Source: Paragordius varius (Eukaryota > Nematomorpha). From it: a DNA stretch of 64,000 nucleotides. Below are positions 12,716 through 22,469 of this stretch, piece after piece; within the stretch, counting starts at the first letter, position 1; every line of letters starts with the position of its first letter. Under the pieces are notes generated by a model. It saw only the letters and a list, made by a program, of their open reading frames with translations. It made no database searches and was not told the DNA's origin. The DNA is taken from the NCBI GenBank assembly GCA_964247055.1, contig OZ176055.1:5022001-5086000 (forward strand), in the 5' to 3' direction. A program made the position numbers and the translations under genes.

Positions 12716-13492
12716 GTTTCGAGTCTCTTTTTCCTTTTTTATTAAAGGGTAAGGACTTAAATTGTATCCGGACATGTGAAGGCATTAACACTCGCCTGCC
12801 CAGGGCTGACAGTGATGATGGAAAAAATGCGTAGTTTCGGGGTTCGAACTCAGGCACGCAGTGTGAGAGTCCGGCGCCCTACCTACTATTAAAATGTATA
12901 AAAAAATTTCCAAATGGCCAATTTGCCACTATTTAACATATATTAAAAATTTAAATGAAGACTTCCAACAAGCATTTTTCATAAATTATGTCCAAAATTA
13001 ATATTAAAAAATAAATATCTGATTATGTTGACAAATAAATTAAAACTAATAACTATATAAAATACCTGCTGAATGACTGATTAAACCCAATGTCGTAGAA
13101 AACTTATTCAGCTTATCACCATAAATTAATTTTGAATCTATCAGTTATAAAATAAAACTTTTTTTGAGATAAACTGTAAACAGGTCAATTATTAGCATAA
13201 ATAAAAATCCACATATAAGGGAAGTTGCAATGTAATTGGATTTTTTATCTAAAATTAGTATAATACTAACTTTGGGTAGAATACAATGTTGCTATACCTT
13301 CAGGTATTATAATCGCAAGTGCAGTACCGATAATTCCTCCAGCACCAAATAATAATAAATGATTAAATCGTTTCTTAATTATAGAAAGGCTGATACTTTG
13401 CTTATATTTATATATAAAGGTATGCTTCCACAAAAAAAACATATTATAAACATAGCAATCGACAGAATAAATATGCTCTGAAAATCATGCAT
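3652..13492 (-). CDS. SLC39A9: ZIP9-like zinc transporter (SLC39A9 family), seven exons found
   Basis: Membrane zinc (and manganese) importer of the ZIP family, ZIP9 branch, expected in Golgi or plasma membrane. Exons on the minus strand: 13492-13397, 13373-13271, 13248-13159, 13137-13066, 11659-11577, 6714-6580, 3892-3652; all joins keep frame and use GT-AG. The start is ATG 13492 (MHDFQSIFILS), matching the ZIP9 N-terminus. Order of recognisable parts: TM1; GTALAIIIPEG in TM2 (exon 2); SLICGFLFMLIID in TM3 (exon 3); the metal-site helix HSAADGLALGAAAG formed across exons 4 and 5; ETMVFLAILLHK in TM5; IRKHLLAFSLSAP in TM6 (exon 6); FSGATFLYVACFHVLPE in TM7 (exon 7), preceded by a His-rich loop. 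Introns 1-3 are 23, 22 and 21 nt; introns 4-6 are 1406, 4862 and 2687 nt and carry transposons. Exon 7 ends at a strong GTAAGT donor (3651); the exon for the last helix was not securely found (a weak candidate lies near 3509-3444 but is out of frame with this donor). Key metal-binding residues are present, so the gene looks functional. Family assignment is by remembered similarity to animal ZIP9. Confidence 0.88.
4618..6362 (+). mobile_element. CACTA-like element copy B in ZIP9 intron 6
   Basis: Ends CACTCAACAAATTTTAAC and AAATTTGTTGTCCAGTG with a 3-bp ATA duplication (4615-4617, 6363-6365). Interrupted by a second MITE at 4816-5452. The rest matches copies C-F. Lies in the sense strand of nothing: it sits in a ZIP9 intron, opposite the gene's direction. 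Confidence 0.8.
4816..5452. mobile_element. MITE (family 2) with 21-bp subterminal repeats, nested in copy B
   Basis: Inverted ends CCATTTGCACTTCAAGAGT and its reverse, flanked by TATA on both sides (TA or TATA duplication). The left end carries five to six tandem 21-bp units built on AAGTTGGTCCTTGAAC. An apparent repeat peptide with unit FKDQLEV on the minus strand is only the translation of these units, not a gene. Confidence 0.8.
7480..7555. repeat. Family-2 MITE end remnant
   Basis: Short match to the subterminal units and terminus (GCACTCTTGAAGCGCAAATG). No partner end found. Confidence 0.45.
8311..9282. mobile_element. MITE with GGGTGGGGTGATAAAAAA inverted ends
   Basis: Left GGGTGGGGTGATAAAAAA and right TTTTTTATCACCCCACCC are inverted, followed by GACTTGACTCGCAAG-like subterminal sequence on both sides. 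Another end of the same family is at 41480-41562. In ZIP9 intron 5. Superfamily unclear; no convincing target duplication. Confidence 0.7.
9433..9989. mobile_element. Second family-2 MITE copy
   Basis: TA-flanked ends related to the 4816-5452 copy; left reads CACTTTCAAGAGTG, right CACTCTAGAGGTGAAAATAG. The 21-bp units are degraded. A further remnant end lies at 10021-10095. In ZIP9 intron 5. Confidence 0.6.
10260..11540. repeat. Decayed family-4 MITE copies
   Basis: Two back-to-back partial copies in opposite orientations; ACCGTGATAATTGTAC-like and TCATATCAG-like blocks match the 38.6 and 43.5 kb copies. In ZIP9 intron 5. No coding sequence. Confidence 0.5.
12668..12712. repeat. (AT)n microsatellite at a SINE 3' tail
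   Basis: About 22 uninterrupted AT units directly abutting the 3' end of the minus-strand SINE. Confidence 0.95.
12713..12891 (-). mobile_element. tRNA-derived SINE, copy 1
   Basis: Nearly the same as the copy at 40541-40735. On the minus strand it has the tRNA-like B-box GAGTTCGAACC at its head, then a shared body (GCGAGTGTTAATGCCTTCAC). The A-box region is degraded. Lies in ZIP9 intron 4. Confidence 0.85.
13138..13158 (-). other. 21-nt intron 3 of ZIP9
   Basis: Begins GTTTTA and ends TGATAG, phase 1. Retention puts an in-frame TAA into the transporter; removal joins VYLKK to NSKLIYGDK and leads into the conserved STTLGLISHSA helix. Confidence 0.85.
13249..13270 (-). other. 22-nt intron 2 of ZIP9
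   Basis: Begins GTTAGT and ends TTTTAG, phase 1. Removal joins TLYSTQ to NKKSNYIATSL, giving the ZIP9 TM2-TM3 order; the length is not a multiple of three, so retention would shift the frame. Confidence 0.85.
13374..13396 (-). other. 23-nt intron 1 of ZIP9
   Basis: Begins GTATCAG and ends TTAAG. Removing it joins ...INISK to KRFNHLLL in the ZIP9 alignment; without removal the frame reaches a stop at once. Confidence 0.85.
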
Positions 13493-13689
13493 GATCCAGA
13501 TATATTGTAACCATTATATGTTAGGTGTCATACTGCCTTAGGTGTAGATTTCATTACCTTTTAGTTTGAAAAAAAAATTTATCGTCTTAGGCAAAATAAA
13601 AAAAAAAATTAATTTATTTTTTTTAAAATTTTTTTACTACGATTTATAAAAGCTTTCCCTAGCGCTTGCTTGACCTTGTATTGAAAGTT

Positions 13690-14080
13690 GATTTGTATAT
13701 ATCATTCAAAAAGAGTTTTGGTGGCCGATTTAATTGATATATTCAAAAAATTACTGAAAAAAGGGTCCCAATTTAAATTTTCTATTCTAATAAAATTTTT
13801 TAAAACCAAAATATATGAAAAAAAAATTGTTGAAAAAATGTTCCATATCAAACTAATTCTACACCATTTTTATTTTACAAAGTTTTTGAAAAATATCGTA
13901 TTTTTATTAAGCTTATGCACATATATCTTGTTGACTAAATTTTTACCTTGAGGATAAGTAATATCAGGATTTTAATGAAATTTTTTGACGCATCAATCAT
14001 ATATAAGCGCGAACTTTTGCAATGGCTTTAATTTTTTCCATGTAAAATACTAGCCTTCATCCCCTTTTGAGTTAGTTTTA
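13690..14080. repeat. Partial copy of MITE family 5
   Basis: AATATCGTATTT, GACTAAATTTTTACCTTGAG and following blocks recur at 41.85-42.35 kb. Immediately upstream of the ZIP9 start region. Confidence 0.5.
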
Positions 14081-14089
14081 TATCCAAAA

Positions 14090-14560
14090 CTTGTTTCAAT
14101 GAACATCTCTTAAATTATTTAAGGTATTTAGCTGAATTAAAAAAATACCTTCGTACGCCTTTTTGGCGCATTATACAAAAAAAATTTTTTTAAATGTAAA
14201 ATTGAAAAAATCCTCATGTCAAAAATCTTTTGCCGCCATTTTTTAATATAATTTTTTAAATCGCTAATGTTATTATGGTTAAAAAACGTAAAAAAATTCA
14301 GGATATATTTTACGTGCCCTTGATTTATTTTTTAATATCATCGGTTTTTTTCAATCGTGTTTTGGCACTGTCATCTAGAAGTCACAAAATTGTAAAATAT
14401 AAGCTTTTTATCTAATACATGAGAAAATGTTTTATAATTTTTTAAGTAATAAACTAAAAATTCTAGTTAAAAAATTTAGCTCTGGGATATAAAACTACCC
14501 CAATATGTACACGGGAAAAAGGCCAAAATGTAATATAGTAGGAATAGGCCTGGAATCCCC
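14090..14560 (-). repeat. Dispersed repeat family 7, copy 1
   Basis: Reverse complement of the segments at 16240-16740 and 35420-35930 (shared CATGCGCCT, GAGGATTTTT and ACATTTTGGGG blocks). No ORF. Confidence 0.5.
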
Positions 14561-14878
14561 AAACCCAGTTTAATCGGAGACTAAAAATGTTATCCAATTG
14601 TAGTCATAATTTAATTATCAACATTGTTATCAAATTAGATATTTTAATTATTTGTAACTTTTGCTTTCTAACTAGCGATGAAGTTTTCAACATGCGGCCC
14701 TTCTAAATATTTACGCAGCTCACCAAAAGTTTTAACAGGTACCCAATAAAAATTCATAATTAAGAATTGCTATTTATTAATATATGATTATATACATTTC
14801 TAAAGTCTTTCTGAATTTAGGTGATGAAATAGCAAAAATTGATTTATCATGCGTTTGTTAATTTTTTAGAGTCGTATG

Positions 14879-15373
14879 TTAGCACTTGAATGCAACACAT
14901 TCATTTCAGTCCTCCGATTCAAATGGCAGTTTCTGGGGACCCCAGGCCTATTATCAAATTCTATAAATATGGAAAAATCCGAAACCATTCCAAATTGGAC
15001 ATACCGGAAATATAAAAAAATCATTTTTATAAACTTGATATTACTTAATTTGTGGATAATCCTATGGTTAAAAAGCCAAAAAAATATGTGCATTGGCTAT
15101 ATAAAAAAATTTTTATGTTTGATATTTTTAATAAAAAAAGTTACTTTAACTTTGCGTTAAAATAAAAACACTGTTTTTTAAATATGTTGTGATGGCGTCG
15201 AAGCAATTTGATATGGAGATTTTTTAAAAATTAAATTTTATTTAAATGTTTTGGCTTATTTATTTAATTTTTATTATGATATAAGCGTAAATTTAAATTG
15301 AAACCTTCTTCTAGTAGTTGTAATTTAAATTTAGTTTGGCTTTAGATACCCCAATTTCAATCTAAGTGTCAAA
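14879..15373. mobile_element. MITE family 5 copy
   Basis: Left end TTAGCACTTGAATGCAACAC and GATTCAAATGGCAG; right end TACCCCAATTTCAATC and AAGTGTCAAA. The ends are inverted and match those at 42922-43451. Small ORFs inside are shadows of the repeat. Confidence 0.6.
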
Positions 15374-16239
15374 TTTAATAAAATATTTATTAATGCCCAT
15401 ATATTTTTCGATAGAGTGTTGTATTTTTTAAGTCAAAAAATGCGGCCGGTGAGCTTGTCGAGCACCCCTGTTTTAGAGTATAAAATTGGGATAGCTCGAA
15501 AAATCCATAAAACAAACGGCTGATATTAAATCAAACTTTGCTAAAGAATTTTGAAGCATTCTCAACTTAATTTTTAACGCTTTTTGTTTATAATACATTA
15601 TTTGTCTGTTGTGTTGTAGTGCAATTTAAGAAGATCCAGAGAAAAAAAAGGGGGGGGGGAAGTTTCAGATAAGGTTTTTATATATTACTTTTTTTTAAAA
15701 TTGAATCTCTAAAAAGATAAAGAATGCCTATTTTTGACTTCATTTTAATTTTTATCCCTCTGGGGAAAACTACCGCAAAAGATAATGAAGTGTTAAGGTT
15801 AAAAATAGAGCTTAAATTAAAGGCTTTTGATGAAAGCAGATTTGATTATATATTAAATCAGCTAATTAATGGATTTGAGCTATTATTTTAGACTTTAGAA
15901 TTCGTGTCATGCACGCGGCCCTATAAGATCAAAAAAATTGGACAATTAGTACTAAATAATACAGAAATTTGTAATTTGTAGAAGTATTTACGAAAATAAA
16001 TCGATATAAGTCTTTTCAAATATTGGTATCGAACTCGCAAAAATTGGCAAAATAAATAGTAATTACATTGTCATCGTAATTCTTTTCATAGTCTTTATTC
16101 GAAACAAGTAAAATATTTATATTCCTCATATATTTTTCGAATACAACCTGCCATTTTTTGATTTAAATATGCTGCCCGTGAAGCCATTTGTGTAAGTGCT
16201 CAAATAATAAAATTATAAACACCTTATTTCATTATTATT
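15374..16239. other. Repeat remnants, no gene seen
   Basis: A hAT-like terminus (AGCACCCCTG ending at 15470, with a CGGCCGG-type subterminus) faces left without a partner. The rest is AT-rich. Confidence 0.4.
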
Positions 16240-16740
16240 TTTTTTGTACGGGATGACATTTTGGGGAAGTTTTTTTTTCCAAAGCATAAAGTAGCAAATA
16301 AACATTGTTTTGAAAGTTATTTTGGTTAATATTTATCCATCAAACCCTCATCTATATTATAAAAAATGGATTTTTACAGTTCTTTAGCTTCGAAAATCCA
16401 AAATTCAGATGACTTCAATACAAAATCAATAAATATAAAAAATGTGCTGTTATATTAATGTACTCTAAAGTTAATTATTTAATTAACCATACATTTATTT
16501 GCCTGTTGTTTTCACGAGTTAAAAAGAAAAGAAAAAAATGGCCGCAAAAAATTTAAATGAGGATTTTTATACAATTTTACATTTTTAAAAAAACTTTTTT
16601 GTAGCATGCGCCTAAAAGGCTAAAGAAAGCATTTGACCTATATGCTAAAAATATTTTTTAAAATATTTAAGTTTTAAATTTTTTTGGGTATAAAATACAC
16701 CAAACAGGAAGTGTTAACATTCATGCAAACGTTCACATGC
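16240..16740 (+). repeat. Dispersed repeat family 7, copy 2
   Basis: Matches 35420-35930: GACATTTTGGGG, GAGGATTTTT, AGCATGCGCCT and AAATTTTTTTGGGTATAAAA blocks in the same order. Confidence 0.6.
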
Positions 16741-16784
16741 CATCGAAGGATCATTGACGACCCAGGGTTAAAAATTTTCTAATA

Positions 16785-17300
16785 TACTAATTGACCCTGT
16801 CATGCTTCGAACCAAGTCTCACCGATATTATTCTTGGAAAATTTTTGCAATTAGCGGAAATGGGGTGGAAAAAATAATAAAACCTAACCATATCTCAAAG
16901 ACTGCATTTAACTGATATTTTACCGGGTTTTGCATACGCTTAAATATTGTCCAAATTAAATATTTCTCTTGACAGTTAATCTCATTTATAAAGGGAAGTA
17001 TGAATAATTATTCGAATTAAATGTGTTTTATAAGTTATTTTTATTTGGTGGCGTATTTAGTTTAAAAGCGCTCCAAAATAATTTTTAAATATAAAAAAGA
17101 TCCGTAAATATTTTAAATTTGTTTATATATAGTGGAAAATCTTTTAGACTTTTAGGTGTATATTTTGCTCTGAAGCTAATACAGGGACTACATTAAAAGC
17201 GAGGGTCTGCCAAGCTGAATTAAATGTAACTAAATTAATGCATTTATTCAAATATTATTAGATAAAAATAATAATTTATTTTACACTTCTTAAAATGGAA
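16785..17300 (-). mobile_element. Possible Helitron 3' end
   Basis: Starts (minus 3' end) CTAATTGACCCTGTCATGC and GTCTCACC, closely like the 25903 end (CTAGCTGGCCCTGTCACGC, GTCTCACC). Only this end is recognisable; the right limit is a guess. Confidence 0.35.
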
Positions 17301-18960
17301 AAATAGAGTGAAGAGATAATTAAAAAATTTCAGAAAATTCAGGAATACAATAGTAAATGAATAAAAATAAATTATATCTGACAGAATTAATTAATATCAG
17401 CTCAAAATGTAATTTTGTGTATGATATTATTAATGATAGGGCCGCAGTAAATATGACTGACCGCCGGCTTGCCAGGGTTCGACCTTGTCTTTACACATTA
17501 TTCTGTTTATACAAACAAATGCCTTTAAACAAAGGTAGCTTTCTGGTAGAATACGAATATCATTATAGTTTGATCAATTAATAAAAGTGATTTCCTCCTG
17601 TACCTAAATTTTATTATTAGAGTGAATCTTCGTTCATGTTCTCTGTGAGCCACTTTGTCGGGATGAAAAACAAGTTTGTGAGGATCAGATGGCATATCGA
17701 TGCGATTTTAAATAAGTGTAAGTCATTTATATGAAATAGGTTCTGTCACTAAATATACCGCTTAAGATTGGTAAAATTACCACAACAGACACCAAATTCA
17801 TATTTTTAATCTCCAGACAAAATATATTAAAAAAATTTGTGATGCCTTTGAACTGGAAGTAAAGAGCCATCTTTATGAGAGATTTGGCCTTTAACCATAA
17901 AGGCTAAATCATTAGTTGGAAAAACGGTGTCACTTAAAAAAAATTGTATCTTCTAATTTTAAATATGTTTAGAATTGAATGTAACTCTGGTTAAATTATT
18001 TAGCGATAAAGGTTTAAAAAGGTGACAAATACAATTATTCGAAAGACAACACAATATTTTGGATTTATTTAATCTTAAAGCATTACAATAAGAACAAACA
18101 ACACTCATAATATAACCATGCTTTCTCAAACCATCCGGTAAACTTTTATGTGTTACCATATACAAAAGTTAAATTTAATTCAAAAAAATTTATGCTGGCC
18201 AATTAAAAATATTCTTATATACTTTTTTGCGCATTAATGAAAATTCCGATCTGTTAAAATTTTTAATACGGAAAAAAATTATTGAAATAATATTAATTTG
18301 TGTTAAAGGCCATTTGGTGGAAGATGTTCTCTTTTTTTAAAACTTCTTGGAGGAATTGAATCGTTATATGAAGCTAGGTAAACTAAATAGAGAAAGTATG
18401 GGACAAAAGGGCAACCCAAACAGGTATGTTTAATCGCTGCTTTGTGGATTTAGTATTTTTGATATTAAGATTTTTTTAATTGTTGGTTAATGGATACTTA
18501 TTATGTAATCAATTAATTAAGGTCATGTATATATTTATTGGTGAACTTTAAATTTGAGTAGAAGGGCCCAATCATCTGCTATCAATCAAATCCATAATGA
18601 GTGAGATATAGTAACCGATTTATTGTTTTAAGATAAATGCAAATATTAATTCCTGAGTTACCAAATCCGTCAGGGTAATGAGCCTTTTAGATTGCACCCT
18701 TTACATGGGGTGTTATTTATTTCTAAAGTAAAATAAAAAAACATATTTGAGATGGCTTTCAATTGGTAGTAATAACAGACCATTTTAAACCAATTATTTC
18801 CCTACATGATTTGATTATGGAAAAATGGGTTTTACTATTGGTCTTATTTTTTCGTTAAGCATGGTTTAAGGAGAAAAAAATAAATAAAATAAAGAAATAA
18901 TAAAAATATATAAAAAATAATAATAAAATATATCATATATAATATATATTATAAATAAAC
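17300..18960. other. Unassigned region with possible coding fragments
   Basis: No known family recognised. On the plus strand 18347-18423 reads LEELNRYMKLGKLNRE then SMGQKGNPNR and is followed by a GTATGT donor. On the minus strand near 17640-17700 MPSDPHKLVFHPDKVAHRE is open. On the plus strand 17826-17875 reads CDAFELEVKSHLYERFGL. With introns of about 21 nt these could be exons of an unrecognised gene, or remnants. Confidence 0.3.
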
Positions 18961-18972
18961 TCATAATATACA

Positions 18973-21900
18973 TAAGGTGACCAGATTTTTTGAAGGAAAA
19001 AGCGGGACAAATCTGATAGGGGGTCATTGGGGGGTACAACCAAAAATTAATACACAAAATTTATTGTAATATTTATTTATTTTTAACACAAATACATTAT
19101 ATATGTAAAAAAATTTGTACCTTACAGGTTGTTTGTACCTTATTCAATAACATGTGCAAGAACAAAGAGTGAAGTGATAATATTCTAGAAAAAAATAATA
19201 AAGTCGAAATCATCACTAAGTGCGCTGGGTGATGCAAGAAGCGGCACAAAAAATATTTTTAACAATTTAGCGAAGAATCTTAATGAAAACATTATTGGCA
19301 GATACACAACGCTATTCAAACAGCTACTGATTTGTTAACCCTGGATGTGGGAAATATAGATGTTAAAATGCTTGGATATAATAAAACTGTTGGTTAGCTC
19401 TTTTGCCAGCGATTGAAATATTTATAAAAATGTAATCTCCTAGAACCCTATTTATCACAGGACAAAGGTCAAAATTCCAAGTCAAAAAAGGGAAAATAAT
19501 TTTATACCAATACCTAATCGCAATATAATAAAGCATCTAGACAAACAAGGCTTAATGAATAGCCAGCTTTTAAATGTTTTATACAAACAGAAACGATTGT
19601 TTGGAAGACAAGACGGTGCACAATGACACTTTTTTATGGAGTCTCATTATTAAATAAATAAATTGAATGAAAACTTATATTATGGACAACATAAAAAATA
19701 CGTAGGATATAAATGGTTAAAATAATCATTTTTAAACAAATTATGTTCCATACAAAAATTATTTAATTGTAGAATTTGCATTATCTTTACCTAAACCACT
19801 GTATTGAATGCGTTTTCCACAGTAAATTAAGTAAGACACGGAATCAAATTTAAATTGAATAAAAGCTTTGAGTGAATGCGTTTTATCAGATTGTCATCAT
19901 TTTTTAAAATATTGCAGAAGTCTTCACATTTGTCAAATTATATTTGACAGATAAAACGGCCTTTAAAGTTTCAACATATAAATTTGATTTTTCCGATGTC
20001 CACACCTGATTTACTGTGGAAAAAACGCGCTCAGTAGCAGCGTTGGTTCCAGGTAAAGATAGTGCGAATCCCACAGTTTTTAAAAAATTATTGTATAAAA
20101 CATAGTTTGTTCCAAAATGATGAAATATGTCCAACCATTTCTTTTCTACTGTAATATTTTTCTTTTGTCCATAATTTAAGCTTTTCATTATTAATGTATC
20201 TTTTAACTAATGATACTTCAGAAAAAAGATCATTTTCAGAAAGATTACTTTTTGAGAATTTTTGGGAGCAGATATAATCAAATAATTTTTGAACATCGCA
20301 CCAATTAAATTCTGATTTTGATGTTATCCAATGAAAATAATCAATTTAATTGAATTGCGTCGTCCAGTCTTCCAAATAATCTTTACAGTTTGTATAAAAC
20401 ATTTTTATATGTACAGGATATCTTGGCGATTTATTAAGCCTTGTTTTTCTAAATTATGTATTATAATGCAGATGGTTAATGGTATAAAATTATTTTCAAA
20501 CAACCGTTCTTGACATTGGAATTTCAGGTTACTAACTTCATTGGCTACTTCGATTGCCGAAATTCTGTCACATTCTATAAATTTAAGAAAGAAGGCAGCT
20601 TCATTATGTAAGAATTCTAACCATATTTTTGAAGAATCACTTTCAAAAAACTTTTTAAAGTTGTAGGACATTTGTCCTGTGATAAAAAAAAGATTTTAAA
20701 GAATCATACATTTTTAAAATTCGATAGCTGGCATAAAAGCTAACCAACGAGTTTTACAATATTAAAGCATTTTTTGATATGAACTTCTGCATTTTCACAG
20801 AATTCTTTAAGCGTTTCAACACGTACCGTTTAAAAATAGGAATATATTTTAACAACTACATTTTCTACATCTAGGGGTAACAAATCAGCAGCTGTTTAAA
20901 TAGCGTTGTGTATTATATACGCTGCACACCCAACGACAATAATGTTTTGATTAAGATTATCTGTTAATTTATAAAAAATATTTTTCCCCTCCTATCCACC
21001 AAAGTTCGTATTGGTGTTGTCAGCGCAATGTGCCATAATTTGTCTTTTAAATTATTTTTTTCTAGAAAATGGATTATTGAAGTAAATATATCGGAATTTC
21101 TCGTAGATAAATTAAATCTAAAATTTTAATTTTTACTCCGGTTTCTGAATCATAATATCTTATTAAAATGGGCATTAATTTTGTTTCATGGTGATTTAAT
21201 GCATCAGAGTATAGGGATAGGAAATTAATTTTCAGCAGATCTTTCTGTATTTCAGAAAATGCATGTGGCGAAAGGACATTGTTAATGGCTTCATCCTTTG
21301 TATGGGCACATGTAAATTTTTTATGGAATACGAAAAACCTGTGAGGTACAGTCTATAAATCTAAAGGAATGATTGTGATTAACGGCGTGAAAAGATAACA
21401 CGCCCTCAGCTAGTGCCAAATTCTTTTCCTCTCCAAAAGCGGTTTTTCGAAAAAAATCGCTCATTTTGTAAGATGATGCCGCCATATCTAAACGTTTTTT
21501 ATGTTTCTATGTTTCCATATTTTGTAATATCATGCTTGCCGCCATGTGCTAGGGTGAATTCCCCCTCGCATATAAGACATTTAACAGATGATTCATTTTT
21601 CGTTTTTTTGTGAAAGGAAAATCTTTCATTAAATCATCGTTGAATTTACAACCTCTTTTTGTGCTCATATTTATAAACTACTATTAGTATAATAAATATT
21701 ATATTACCTTAATTTTCTGGAATAAACGTGTAAGCTACAGATTTGTGGTATCAATTTGTCTTTTAAGCTACCGATTTGTGGTATTAATTTGGCTTTTTAA
21801 TAATGTTGGCAAGTAATATAACTAAAATATTAGTATAATAAATATTATATTACCTTAATTTTCAGGAATAAACGTGTAAGGTACCGATTTGTAGTATCAA

Positions 21901-22195
21901 TTTGTCTTTTAATCTAGAGATTTGTGGTATTAACTTGGCTGTTTGATAATGATGACAGTAGTAGTAGGAAGGAAGTATAATCATATGATATAAATTCGAA
22001 AAAAATAAATATTTTTAATTTAAAAATAAAAAATTTTAATTTAAAATTTATATAGATTTTAAAGATATTTAATGATAAAAAATTTATTTGTATTAAAAAA
22101 AATTTTTTTTATATAATCGTGAAAAAGCGGGACATTTTAAAAACGTAGCGGGACGCGGGACAAAGTGTGAAAAAGCGGGACGTCTGGTCACCTTA
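18973..22195 (-). mobile_element. hAT transposon, complete ends, decayed transposase
   Basis: Perfect 13-bp inverted ends TAAGGTGACCAGA and TCTGGTCACCTTA with an exact 8-bp duplication AATATACA (18965-18972, 22196-22203). 3223 bp. Subterminal AAGCGGGAC repeats lie at the right end. The minus strand encodes a hAT transposase in pieces from an ATG near 21669 to 19904. Typical of a once autonomous copy. Confidence 0.95.
19904..21669 (-). pseudogene. hAT transposase remnant
   Basis: DNA transposase of the hAT superfamily. From the N-terminus: MSTKRGCKFNDDLMKDFPF at 21669; a BED-like zinc finger CLICEGEFTLAHGGKHDI...H near 21590; LALAEGVLSFHAVNHNHSF near 21380; a middle part at 20671-20405; and the C-terminal dimerisation domain near 20060 with LSLPGTNAATERVFSTVNQV. 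Several stops and frame changes break it between about 21340 and 20190, so it cannot make active enzyme. The termini around it are intact, so it could still be moved in trans. Confidence 0.9.
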
Positions 22196-22469
22196 AATAT
22201 ACATATATATACTTATACATAATATAAAAGATCTTTATTAAAAAATATCATTATTTCATTCAAAAGAAATTACCTTTATAATAATTTTTTATATATTTTT
22301 TATTTTTCGTATTACTTAAAGTATATTACATATTCCAATCATAATTCGTATCCCTCAGTTGCAAGGATTATTTTATTTTTATATATTAATATATTTATTT
22401 ATTTTTGGTTCAATTTTTTTTCATTTAATTTTTGTTACTATATATTGTAGTATTATTTTTTTATCTATG

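Noticed and set aside
17440-17510. tRNA or SINE head (GGTTCGACC box)
   Set aside because: B-box-like motif alone, no A-box at the proper distance and no second copy.
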